A DNA stretch of 54,856 nt from Deltaproteobacteria bacterium (GTDB taxonomy: Bacteria; Desulfobacterota; Syntrophobacteria; BM002): NCBI GenBank assembly GCA_022340905.1, contig JAJDNB010000181.1, positions 1 through 54,856 of the forward strand, in the 5' to 3' direction. The notes beneath the pieces were generated by a model that was not told the origin of the DNA, did not search any database, and saw only the letters and a program-made list of their open reading frames with translations. This document shows positions 36,062 through 43,764 of this stretch, piece after piece. The translations under genes and the position numbers were made by a program. Positions within the stretch are counted from its first letter, which is position 1. Every line of letters starts with the position of its first letter.

Positions 36062-37183
36062 ATGCCAGCTAAACGAACTCGGACAAAAGGTAAACGCAGA
36101 GGAAAACTGCGGGAAGGCTTTACCACCGGAACCGCTGCAGCTGCAGCGACAAAAGGTGCCCTCCGGCTCCTGCTCACCGGCTCTATTCTAACTCCAGTTT
36201 CCGTGACCCTTCCGGGTGACAAGACATTAGAAGTTCCCTTGCACCGGCACAGTGAGGACGCCACTCGTTCCCTATGTTCAGTAGTCAAAGATGGAGGAGA
36301 CGATCCTGATGTGACCCACCGGGCGGAAATTGGAGCTAGGGTGAGAATTTTGGGGGTCACAAAGGGTGACACTGAAATCGTTTTCAAAGGCGGGGAAGGT
36401 GTTGGTCGCGTTACCAAGCCCGGACTTCCGATTAAAGTGGGTGAACCTGCCATAAATCCGGTACCTCGTCAAATGATACAATGGGCAGTGGAAGAAGTCC
36501 TTGTTTCCCTTGGGGCTGACAAGGGTCAACGAATTGAAGTTGAGATTTTTGTTACCCACGGAGAAGCTCTGGCTAAAAAGACTCTTAATCCGCGCCTGGG
36601 TATTGTCGGTGGACTCTCTATCCTTGGCACTACCGGAATCGTGCGGCCTCTCTCGCACCGAGCTTACAAGGAGACCATAGAGTCGGCGCTATCCGTGGCT
36701 CGTGCTGCTGGTGCTGAATTGGTTTTAAGCACTGGGGGAAAAAGCGAAAGCTTTGCTAGACGGCTCCTCACCAATCTACCCGAGGAGAGCTTTGTCCAGA
36801 TTGCCGATTTCTACGGTTTCAGTCTAAGGGCGGCAGCAAAATCCGGCTTCAGCAAAGTTACCCACGCTGTTTTTATAGGAAAATTAATAAAAATGGCCAT
36901 GGGCCTGGATTATACTCACGCCAGCAGCAGGAACATGGACCTTACAGTCCTGGGAGAAATAGCCCGTGAGGCTACAGAGCCCGAAAACTTGTGTGAGAGG
37001 CTGGTCAAGGCAAACACTGCCAGACACTGTTTGGAGATCATGCAAGAGACCAATACAACCAGTAAGATTATTCCAAAGCTTGCAGGGAAAGCTCTTGAGG
37101 TGAGTAAGACTCATTCACAAGGTAAACTGGACATTAATCTGCTTTTGTTCGATTATAGTGGACAGTTAATTTATCAGTCGTAG
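36062..37183 (+). CDS. cbiD: Cobalt-precorrin-5B C1-methyltransferase CbiD
   Basis: 373 residues, the usual CbiD size. It methylates C1 of cobalt-precorrin-5B in the anaerobic pathway. The N-terminal signature LREGFTTGTAAAAATKGAL is complete, after about 16 basic residues. GDDPDVTHRAEIGARV, FVTHGEALAKKTLNPRLGI and GLSILGTTGIVRPLSH are CbiD blocks; HAVFIGKLIKMAMG and YTHASSRNMDL follow. The ATG has no good Shine-Dalgarno and lies about 75 bp after the large repeat array, so its translation start is the weakest point of the call. Confidence 0.95.
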   Translation: MPAKRTRTKGKRRGKLREGFTTGTAAAAATKGALRLLLTGSILTPVSVTLPGDKTLEVPLHRHSEDATRSLCSVVKDGGDDPDVTHRAEIGARVRILGVTKGDTEIVFKGGEGVGRVTKPGLPIKVGEPAINPVPRQMIQWAVEEVLVSLGADKGQRIEVEIFVTHGEALAKKTLNPRLGIVGGLSILGTTGIVRPLSHRAYKETIESALSVARAAGAELVLSTGGKSESFARRLLTNLPEESFVQIADFYGFSLRAAAKSGFSKVTHAVFIGKLIKMAMGLDYTHASSRNMDLTVLGEIAREATEPENLCERLVKANTARHCLEIMQETNTTSKIIPKLAGKALEVSKTHSQGKLDINLLLFDYSGQLIYQS

Positions 37184-37195
37184 GATGGGCGATGC

Positions 37196-37372
37196 CCATT
37201 TTACTCAAATCCGAAATTCTAAATCCGAAGCACGAAACAAATTCAAAGCACGAATGTTCCAATGTTCAAAACATTTTGACCTCGAGATCCGTTTTATGTT
37301 TTGCTGATTTGAATTTGGAGAATTGGAAAATTGTTTAGGATTTCGAAATTCGGATTTCGGATTTCCAAACCA
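37196..37372. repeat. Long AT-rich inverted repeat of TTCGAAAT/CAAATTC words
   Basis: CAAATCCGAAATTCTAAATC and AAACAAATTCAAAGCACG on the left are imperfectly complementary to ATTTGAATTTGGAGAATTGG and GGATTTCGAAATTCGGATTT on the right, around a centre near 37280. It fills the cbiD-cbiE spacer. Confidence 0.7.
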
Positions 37373-37389
37373 AAAGCAACGAGCTAGCT

Positions 37390-38631
37390 ATGAGTAAAAA
37401 AGACGCCAGATTCAAGGGTGCTGTGACCGTCGTAGGTTTGGGTGTTGGTCCAGAAGATCTTCCCGAATCTCATCGTCTGGCGATTAAGGAAGCAGAAGTG
37501 CTGGTGGGAGGCAAGAGACAGCTTGCCATGTTTGCTGGACAGGCCGAGGCCACCTGGTCTCTAGGTGCCAACCCGAGAGCTACTCTGGAAGAGGTTAAAA
37601 AGGAGGCGGCAGGGAGAAAGGTGGTTATCCTGGCATCTGGAGATCCCCTATTTTTCGGCATAGGCCAGGGAGCACTGGAAGTATTTGGTTCTGAGAATGT
37701 AGCCTTCTTGCCAAATGTAACAGCACTGCAGAAGGCTTTTGCCAGGCTTAAACTGCCGTGGAACCAGTCTAGGAGTGTGAGTGTCCACGGTAGGAAGGTT
37801 ACGGAATTCTTCGAAGAAATTGGACACGCTGGGGCCGTTGCCATCTATACAGATCCAGAAAATACACCGAACCTACTGGCGAAGATTCTTTGCGAATACG
37901 GCATGGCCAATCGCAAAGTGGCAGTGGTGGAAGATATTGGCTCAGAGCAAGAACGGTGTCTTGAGACTGATCTTGCCCAAGCTGAAAAAATGCGTTTTTC
38001 GCCTCTCAATGTGATGGTTCTCTACCCAGAGGCAGAGCCGCGGCCAGTTGTGAGGCTCGGCCTCGAAGATGATCTCTTTAGCAAAGAAAAGTCTCTGATC
38101 ACCAAGCGAGATTCAAGAGTGCTCATTCTTGCCGAGTTACAGATAGAACCGCGAGGGGTCATGTGGGACGTGGGTGCAGGATCTGGTTCTGTGGGGATAG
38201 AGGCTGTAAGGATAGCTCCCGGTTTAAGGGTATACGCTGTTGAACAAGATCAATCCAGGTTAGAGATGATCCAGGATAACGTAAAGAGACTGGGTGGCTT
38301 CGGGGTCAAGGCGGTCTTGGGGGAAGCATCTGCCGTACTCGGCGATTTGCCTGATCCGGATCGGGTGTTTGTTGGTGGCAGCGGAGGTAAGCTGGCCGAT
38401 ATTTTGAGGATAGTGGAGAAGCGACTTCGCCCGGGGGGAAGGGCGGTAGTGAGCGTGGTCACCCCAGAGAGTCTGGGACGGGCCCAGAACTTTGTCGATA
38501 AAACGCATTTGGCCCACGAATGGTTGCTGTTACAAGTGGGCCGTACAGTTCCCATAGAGTCGGAAAAGGATGTCAGGCTGAGCCGGTTTCAATCACAAAT
38601 ACCACTCTTCCTTCTCAGCCTCAGGCGTTAG
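37390..38631 (+). CDS. cbiET: CbiE-CbiT fusion, precorrin-6B C5,15-methyltransferase (decarboxylating)
   Basis: 413 residues. The N-terminal half (about 12-205) is a CbiE tetrapyrrole methylase: VVGLGVGPEDLP, VLVGGKRQL, and the SAM loop ILASGDPLFFGIG. The C-terminal half (about 225-413) is CbiT, a class I methyltransferase with WDVGAGSGSVGIEAVR (near 260), which also decarboxylates the C12 acetate. The same fusion is known as CobL in aerobic pathways, but the anaerobic neighbours indicate use on cobalt-precorrins. The start has only a weak ribosome-binding site. Confidence 0.94.
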   Translation: MSKKDARFKGAVTVVGLGVGPEDLPESHRLAIKEAEVLVGGKRQLAMFAGQAEATWSLGANPRATLEEVKKEAAGRKVVILASGDPLFFGIGQGALEVFGSENVAFLPNVTALQKAFARLKLPWNQSRSVSVHGRKVTEFFEEIGHAGAVAIYTDPENTPNLLAKILCEYGMANRKVAVVEDIGSEQERCLETDLAQAEKMRFSPLNVMVLYPEAEPRPVVRLGLEDDLFSKEKSLITKRDSRVLILAELQIEPRGVMWDVGAGSGSVGIEAVRIAPGLRVYAVEQDQSRLEMIQDNVKRLGGFGVKAVLGEASAVLGDLPDPDRVFVGGSGGKLADILRIVEKRLRPGGRAVVSVVTPESLGRAQNFVDKTHLAHEWLLLQVGRTVPIESEKDVRLSRFQSQIPLFLLSLRR

Positions 38632-38659
38632 GAGAGACGGGAGCATAGGAATAACCACG

Positions 38660-38746
38660 TGCGAGGTTTCAGGTTTCAGTGTTCAGGTTTCAGCTTTTGT
38701 CTTTTTCTTCCCTGACACCTGAAACCCGACACCTGAAACCCTAGTT
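38660..38746. repeat. TTTCAGG/CCTGAAA dispersed hairpin element
   Basis: GAGGTTTCAGGTTTCAGTGTTCAGGTTTCAG on the left (shown in overlapping words) is imperfectly complementary to CCTGACACCTGAAACCCGAC and ACCTGAAACC on the right, around the loop CTTTTGTCTTTTTCTTC. It is the cleanest copy of this family in the window and fills the cbiET-cbiFG spacer. Confidence 0.8.
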
Positions 38747-38789
38747 ATTGTGCTTCGTGGTTCATATCCATCCTTACGAATAGGTTCGT

Positions 38790-40646
38790 GTGGAGGATCG
38801 AAAGCTGAAAGCAATAGAGCAGGGGAAAGTCTATTTCATTGGCGCCGGCCCAGGAGACCCGGAGCTGATAACAGTGCGCGGGGCCAGGATTATCGAGGCA
38901 GCCGATCTGATAGTTTATGCCGGCTCCCTGGTACCGCAACTACTGTTGAGCCAGGCCAAAAAGGACTCCGAAATTCACGACAGTGCCAGGCTGAGTCTGG
39001 AGGAGACCCATGCCCTCCTGTGCGCAGGGGTAAGAAAGGACATGGTTGTGGCACGGGTTCACACGGGTGATCCTGCGTTGTACGGTGCCACTCAAGAGCA
39101 AATTCAGCTTCTGGAAAAAGAGGGAATATCTTACGAGGTCATACCCGGGGTGACCGTGGCCTTTGCTGCGGCAGCGGTTCTAGGGCGGCAGTTTAGCCAA
39201 CCGGGTGCAAGCCAGACACTCATCCTCACCAGATTGGCCGGGCGAACACCGGTACCTGAGAGTGAAAATCTTGCCGGCCTCTCTCAGCACCAGGCAAGCA
39301 TGGTCATCTATCTTAGCGTGTCTAAGATTCGCGAGGTGGTGGCTGAACTCAAGCAGGGTTACCCTGAAGACACCCCGGTGGTGGTTGCCTACAGGGTAGG
39401 GTGGCCGGATGAGAGGTTCATTGCAGGTAAGCTTACAGACATTGCCGATAAGGTGGAGAAGAGTGAAATCAGGAGACAAGCGGTGATCCTGGTGGGTCAG
39501 GCTATGAGTGGAAAACTGCAGGACCGCAGCAAACTTTATGATCCCACCTTCGCCCACGGTTTTAGACAGCCTCAGCAAAAGGGAGGAGCTGCGCGGCAGG
39601 GGGTTGCTGTTTTGGCTCTGACTCCCGAAGGAAGCAAGCTTGCGGCTCAGATTGCCGCTGAACTTGAGGAGAGCAGCCTCTACCTTCCCAACGAGCAAGC
39701 CAGCACCATTGGTGGGGCCTATCCCTTTACTGATTTTAAGGAAACCTTTACCAAATGTATTAGCAAACACAAAGGGCTGGTGTGTGTAATGGCCACCGGC
39801 ATTGTGGTGAGATCTCTTGCCCCTTTGTTGAAATCAAAGGAAGAAGATCCCGCCGTGGTAGTCCTGGACGAGATGGGGAAAAATGTCATAAGTCTCCTAT
39901 CCGGGCACCTTGGCGGTGCCAACCGACTGGCCCGGGAGATCGCTGCTATTACGGGAGGTCGAGAAATAATCACCACAGCCACCGATGTGCAAGGGAAAAT
40001 AAGTTTTGATGATCTGGCAGCGCACGCCGGACTGGTCATAGAAAATTTGGACAGAGTGAAAACCATGAACATGGCTCTGTTGAAAGAGGAACAAATTGGA
40101 CTCTATGATCCCGGAAAATGGCTGCAACCTCACCTACCTGACACGGCGGGGCTGAAAATATTGCAGCTCCCTGAGGAGGCTGGTAAGGTGGGACTATCTG
40201 GCTGGATATTCGTGAGCGATACACTCGGTTCTTTTGAACCTCCTCCGTGCTTGATTCTGAGACCGAAGAGTCTCGTTGTAGGAGTCGGGTGCAAACGGGG
40301 CACGGAGGCTGTTGAGATTGCCGCAGCTTTGAAGAGGGTCTTTACAGAGTACAATCTCAGTCTTTTGGCGGTCCGCAATCTAGCCACTGTTGAACTCAAA
40401 AGAGATGAAGAGGGTTTGAACGAGTTGGTGAAGATGTACCATTGGCCTGCTGCCTACTACTCTGTATCCGACCTTCAAGCTCCGGTGGAAGTGCCAAGTC
40501 CTTCAGATAAAGTGATGAAACATCTAGGAGTAGAAAGTGTATGCGAGAAAGCGGCAGTACTAAGCGCCGGCGCCGAGGAACTGTTAGTGCCGAAGCAAAT
40601 TCTGGGGAAGGTGACCGTGGCAGTGGCCCGGGTTGCCTCCTGGTAG
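38790..40646 (+). CDS. cbiFG: CbiF-CbiG fusion: cobalt-precorrin-4 C11-methyltransferase and cobalt-precorrin-5A hydrolase
   Basis: 618 residues from a GTG start with weak ribosome-binding support. Residues about 14-262 are CbiF: VYFIGAGPGDPELITVRGAR, VYAGSLVP, HTGDPALYGA, IPGVTVAFAAAA. Residues about 270-618 are CbiG: a variable N-terminal part, GIVVRSLAPLL, the core SGHLGGANRLAREIA (about 370-384), and the C-terminal CbiG domain starting VVGVGCKRGTEAVEIA (about 496). CbiF methylates C11; CbiG opens the delta-lactone and removes the C20 fragment as acetaldehyde, the next step. The fusion joins consecutive enzymes. Its last 106 nt overlap cbiH in another frame. Confidence 0.94.
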   Translation: MEDRKLKAIEQGKVYFIGAGPGDPELITVRGARIIEAADLIVYAGSLVPQLLLSQAKKDSEIHDSARLSLEETHALLCAGVRKDMVVARVHTGDPALYGATQEQIQLLEKEGISYEVIPGVTVAFAAAAVLGRQFSQPGASQTLILTRLAGRTPVPESENLAGLSQHQASMVIYLSVSKIREVVAELKQGYPEDTPVVVAYRVGWPDERFIAGKLTDIADKVEKSEIRRQAVILVGQAMSGKLQDRSKLYDPTFAHGFRQPQQKGGAARQGVAVLALTPEGSKLAAQIAAELEESSLYLPNEQASTIGGAYPFTDFKETFTKCISKHKGLVCVMATGIVVRSLAPLLKSKEEDPAVVVLDEMGKNVISLLSGHLGGANRLAREIAAITGGREIITTATDVQGKISFDDLAAHAGLVIENLDRVKTMNMALLKEEQIGLYDPGKWLQPHLPDTAGLKILQLPEEAGKVGLSGWIFVSDTLGSFEPPPCLILRPKSLVVGVGCKRGTEAVEIAAALKRVFTEYNLSLLAVRNLATVELKRDEEGLNELVKMYHWPAAYYSVSDLQAPVEVPSPSDKVMKHLGVESVCEKAAVLSAGAEELLVPKQILGKVTVAVARVASW

Positions 40647-41404
40647 TGAGCCTGGGACCAGGAGACAGAGACCACCTGAGCCCGGTGGCAGAAAAGGCCC
40701 TGATGGCCTGTGACCTGGTAGTGGGCTATCGGACCTATGTGGAACTCATCCGACCCATTCTCGGTGATAAAGAGACCGTGGCCACAGGCATGCGCCAGGA
40801 ACTCGAAAGGGTAAATCTGGCCCTCAATGAAGCACTTAATGGCAAGAGTGTTTGTCTGGTCTCAAGCGGTGATGCAGGAATCTATGGTATGGCAGGTCTG
40901 GTATTAGAGGTTTGCCGCAACAAGGAGATTCCTCTGGCACCGGAACCCAAAGGTCTGCGGCTAACTTTCATTCCCGGCGTTCCCGCCTTTGCCGCAGCCG
41001 GCTCTCTTTTGGGTGCGCCCCTGATGCACGACTTTGCTGTCGTATCACTCAGTGATCTCTTGACTCCCTGGGAAACAATTGAGAAGCGGCTCAGGATGGT
41101 TGGAGAAGCAGACCTTGTTGTGGCAATTTACAACCCCAGGAGCAAAAAGAGGGACTGGCAGATCAACCGAGCTCGAGAGATATTGTTGGAATTTCGACCA
41201 GGCAGCACCCCAGTGGGTATCGTCAGTAGGGCCACCCGAGAGGGAGAAGAAGTTACCCTTACCGATCTGGAACATATGCACTCCTCCCCAATAGACATGC
41301 AAACTGTGATTATCGTGGGCAACTCCCGGACCTTTACCTATCAGTCCTTCATGGTTACTCCCCGAGGCTACCTAGACAAGTACGATGTCACTGAGGGTGA
41401 GTAG
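40541..41404 (+). CDS. cbiH: Cobalt-precorrin-3 C17-methyltransferase CbiH
   Basis: 287 residues from ATG 40541, which has TAGGAG ten bases upstream. The conserved fold starts at LLVVSLGPGDRDHL (about residue 33), so the first 32 residues are an Arg/Gly-rich extension encoded inside cbiFG. There is no later start that keeps the first beta strand: GTG 40646 would cut it. Further motifs are VVGYRTYVELI, VSSGDAGIYGMAG, FIPGVPAFAAAGSLLGAPL, AIYNPRSKKR and VIIVGNSRTF. It methylates C17 and contracts the ring in the anaerobic pathway. The overlap with cbiFG implies translational coupling. Confidence 0.92.
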   Translation: MRESGSTKRRRRGTVSAEANSGEGDRGSGPGCLLVVSLGPGDRDHLSPVAEKALMACDLVVGYRTYVELIRPILGDKETVATGMRQELERVNLALNEALNGKSVCLVSSGDAGIYGMAGLVLEVCRNKEIPLAPEPKGLRLTFIPGVPAFAAAGSLLGAPLMHDFAVVSLSDLLTPWETIEKRLRMVGEADLVVAIYNPRSKKRDWQINRAREILLEFRPGSTPVGIVSRATREGEEVTLTDLEHMHSSPIDMQTVIIVGNSRTFTYQSFMVTPRGYLDKYDVTEGE

Positions 41405-41447
41405 CCAGAATCTAGTAAGCATAGCGCATGGTGCTAGGTGATACATC

Positions 41448-41545
41448 CAAAATGAAGCTAAGCTGGATGTGAGATGTGAGATTTGGGATACCAAATCCCG
41501 AGAGAAATGCTAAATCTCACATCACATATCACACATCCCACAGCT
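41448..41545. repeat. Inverted repeat of GATGTGAGAT/ATCTCACATC words
   Basis: GGATGTGAGATGTGAGATTT and GGGATACC on the left are imperfectly complementary to AAATCTCACATCACATATCA and CACATCCC on the right. It is the best copy of this family; relatives are at 21.3 and 44.66 kb. The rest of the spacer 41405-41846 shows TTTGAAATTCGGAATTTTAAA words and a purine-rich stretch near 41650-41690, but no supported gene. Confidence 0.75.
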
Positions 41546-41846
41546 GCTGCGCAAAACATCGCATTTTGAAATTCGGAATTTTAAAGTGCCTCGTGCTTCG
41601 TCTCCCGATGCCAAACTGAAAGAGATGGACCGATGTAATCAACGAGATGGAAAAAGGAGGAAAAGGGAAACAGAGAGAAGGCGGGAAATATGATCAGGGA
41701 GCTAGGCAAGGGTCTTGATAAGATTCTAGGAAAGTAGTAAGCTCTCTTATTTAAAGAAAGGCAAAGTTTTAAAAATAGTTTCGCAAAAAGGCACGAAAGT
41801 TGCTGCTCCCTAGCCCATGCCCTTATTGGTATTGCAAAGCTTTCTT

Positions 41847-42134
41847 ATGACATCGCTGAGATCAAAAAAGCTCACGGTATCGAAAAACCTTTTACCCTTC
41901 ATCGTAGCGGTGATCTTAGTCGGCTGTGGGGCCACATCACCTCAAATGGACAAAGCCTCATGTCCGCCGCATAAGGATTGTTTGGCCCAATGTCAGGAAG
42001 AATATTCCTCATGTAGCTTCAACTGTCAGGAGGTTCATCGGGAAGGATCGGGCTTGGATTTTTGCTTGCAGCAATGTGACGAACAGTTGACTGAATGTGA
42101 AGGGAAGTGCACTCGCCAGGGTGAAAGGCAATAG
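41847..42134 (+). CDS. Small cysteine-rich lipoprotein with tandem C-x3-C-x6-C-x3-C motifs
   Basis: 95 residues from ATG 41847; an in-frame ATG at 41817 is possible, and neither has a good Shine-Dalgarno. The signal peptide ends ILVGC (Cys27), a strong lipobox. The mature part has nine more cysteines: Cys39, then two identical spacings, C45-x3-C49-x6-C56-x3-C60 (CLAQCQEEYSSCSFNC) and C73-x3-C77-x6-C84-x3-C88 (CLQQCDEQLTECEGKC). Both look like disulfide-stapled or metal-binding helices. It lies within the cobalamin region, but a link to cobalt or corrinoid binding is only speculation. I do not recognise a family. Confidence 0.7.
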   Translation: MTSLRSKKLTVSKNLLPFIVAVILVGCGATSPQMDKASCPPHKDCLAQCQEEYSSCSFNCQEVHREGSGLDFCLQQCDEQLTECEGKCTRQGERQ

Positions 42135-42210
42135 ATGGTGTTGACTGATTGAGACTGTGTGTCTATCTTTGTTGTCATAATAGCAATTGGCTGCTTAGAC
42201 AAGAGGGAAT

Positions 42211-42954
42211 ATGCGATTTCTTTTATACAATATCCGCTACGCTGCAGGGGTAGGTAAACGTTTTCACCTCCCAGTCCCTTACAGCGGCTATCTCAAGCGC
42301 ACCAACGGAAACCTGACTCAGATTATTGATTTCGTAAGAGAGGTCAACCCGGATATCATAGGCCTGCTAGAGGTGGACAGTGGATCATACCGGGCCGAAA
42401 AGAGCAACCAGGCTGAAGCCATCGCCAATGGAATAAAACAGTATCACGTCTACCAGTCAAAATATCCCAGTGATTCCTTGGCGCAGAAAGTGCCGGTGGT
42501 CAACAAGCAAGGCAATGCCATACTGACCAGCCAGAGGATTGTCTCCCACAGGTTCCATTACTTCAATAACGGCATAAAACGGTTGGTGATTGAGCTAGAG
42601 TTGAAAAATTTTAATATTTTTCTCGTGCACCTCTCCCTGAAATTCCGCCATCGCCAGTATCAGCTTCAAGAACTTCATCAAATGATCAAAAATTTAGATA
42701 AGCCGGTGCTGGTTGCCGGCGACTTCAATGTCCTCTGGGGCGATCAGGAGCTGCAGTTGTTTCTTGCCGCCACTGGTCTTAGCAGTGCAAATGGTGAAGG
42801 GCGACCCTCGCACCCGAGCAGAGCTCCGAGGAGACAGCTAGACTTTATTTTTCACAGTCCCGGAATAAAGGTTACTAGTTTTTGCATACCTCAGGTAAAA
42901 CTATCCGATCATGCCCCGCTCATCTGTGATTTTGAAATCCGCCCAACACTCTAG
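42211..42954 (+). CDS. Endonuclease/exonuclease/phosphatase (EEP) family protein
   Basis: 247 residues with AGAGGGAAT before the ATG. The EEP fold is shown by FLLYNIRYAAG (first Asn motif), PDIIGLLEVDSGS (metal-binding Glu), QGNAILTS, FLVHLSLKFRHRQYQ, the catalytic LVAGDFNVLWG, and the ending LSDHAPLICDFEI with the catalytic His. All the active-site positions are present. There is no signal peptide. The substrate may be nucleic acid, a phospholipid or an inositol phosphate and cannot be decided. It sits between the Cys-rich lipoprotein and the cobalamin riboswitch and is probably not a pathway enzyme. Confidence 0.85.
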   Translation: MRFLLYNIRYAAGVGKRFHLPVPYSGYLKRTNGNLTQIIDFVREVNPDIIGLLEVDSGSYRAEKSNQAEAIANGIKQYHVYQSKYPSDSLAQKVPVVNKQGNAILTSQRIVSHRFHYFNNGIKRLVIELELKNFNIFLVHLSLKFRHRQYQLQELHQMIKNLDKPVLVAGDFNVLWGDQELQLFLAATGLSSANGEGRPSHPSRAPRRQLDFIFHSPGIKVTSFCIPQVKLSDHAPLICDFEIRPTL

Positions 42955-43009
42955 CCTCCATATTGCGTGAATCACCTGCAACAAATGCGGATATGGCGAA
43001 CCCGCAAAA

Positions 43010-43140
43010 ACGTTATACGTTATAAGCTATAGGTTATACGGAAAATAATGTACTGAATATCTCGAAGGTTCTATCCAATCTAACCATTACTCAAAAGATA
43101 CTGATAAACTAATAACATATAACTAATAACGTATAACTTC
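43010..43140. repeat. Inverted repeat of GTTATACGTTATAA words
   Basis: ACGTTATACGTTATAAGCTA and TAGGTTATACGG on the left face ATAACATATAACTAATAACG and TATAAC on the right. It is an AT-rich imperfect hairpin after the EEP gene. The following 43140-43230 has AGCTGCCAGCTG and CTATGCTCCATGCCC words and then the riboswitch promoter. Confidence 0.65.
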
Positions 43141-43232
43141 CTCGGCTTGCCGTTGCTCCGCCTCTCCGCGTTGTCCTGCTGCTAGCTGCCAGCTGTATTT
43201 TCCTATGCTCCATGCCCACAACAAATGAATGC

Positions 43233-43262
43233 TTGACTGCTTTTTGTTGCCGCTGGTATGAT
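43233..43262 (+). promoter_or_regulatory. Sigma70-type promoter for the riboswitch-cbiK transcript
   Basis: TTGACT (43233-43238, 5/6) and TATGAT (43257-43262, 5/6) with an 18-nt spacer. The start point near 43269 falls immediately before the conserved part of the cobalamin riboswitch. This is the best-placed promoter match in the window. Confidence 0.6.
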
Positions 43263-43264
43263 AC

Positions 43265-43530
43265 AAGGTCAATAAAGGACGGTACCGAAAGGATTAAAAG
43301 GGAATCCCGTGCGAATCGGGAGCGGTCCCGCCGCTGTAATCCCGACCTCAGTGGAGGTGAGGTGTCGTTCTTCGGTATACCCCGGATGGGAAACAGGTTT
43401 GGAAAGTGCTGCGGAGAGCCCTCCCCGGGGTTAAAGTCACTGTCTCGTGAGTCCCTCTAGATAAATGGGGACCGAGCGGGATGGGAAGGCGAGCCGGAGA
43501 TCGGGAGAGCCAGAAGACCTGCCGTTTTTG
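43265..43530 (+). promoter_or_regulatory. Cobalamin riboswitch (B12 element)
   Basis: Characteristic segments in order: ACCGAAAGGATTAAAAGGGA (43284-43303), GTGCGAATCGGGAGCGGTCC and CGCCGCTGTAATCCCGAC (junction region, 43309-43347), AGTCACTG (about 43435), and the B12 box AGCCAGAAGACCTGCC (43508-43523). Binding of adenosylcobalamin or a related corrinoid folds the RNA and lowers expression downstream. It controls cbiK and presumably btuCDF, i.e. cobalt insertion and corrinoid uptake, but not cbiA-cbiH, which lie upstream. The 3' boundary is approximate. Confidence 0.95.
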
Positions 43531-43585
43531 CTAAATCGGTGATGATGGTAAAATTACCGGTTTGCGGTACGAGGATACCGAAACC

Positions 43586-43649
43586 CTCAAGGTCAAAGTA
43601 AACTGGGTGCAAGCCTTGAGCCCCATAAAGGGTTCAAGGCTTTTTATTT
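43586..43649 (+). terminator. Riboswitch expression platform: terminator with possible antiterminator
   Basis: AAGCCTTGAGCCC (43611-43623) pairs with GGGTTCAAGGCTT (43630-43642), one wobble, loop CATAAA, followed by TTTTTATTT: a strong intrinsic terminator 115 bp before cbiK. CTCAAGG at 43586-43592 is exactly complementary to CCTTGAG at 43614-43620, which is part of the terminator stem, so pairing there would prevent termination. A hairpin at 43559-43585 (GGTTT/AAACC and CGGTA/TACCG) would hide most of the CTCAAGG neighbourhood. Confidence 0.8.
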
Positions 43650-43764
43650 GGGGGATGGTTTCCTTCTCGGGATTCAGACAAGTCGGAATCGGCGGGACCA
43701 GATATGTTTTCTTTAGCGCTGGCTTTTGACGTTCTTTTCTTGAACAATCAAAAAGGAGAAAGAG

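Noticed and set aside
41649-41737. Tiny frames in the purine-rich stretch before the Cys-rich lipoprotein
   Set aside because: Several overlapping frames of 15-25 codons exist by composition alone. A GGAGG-like sequence is present only because the region is nearly all purines.
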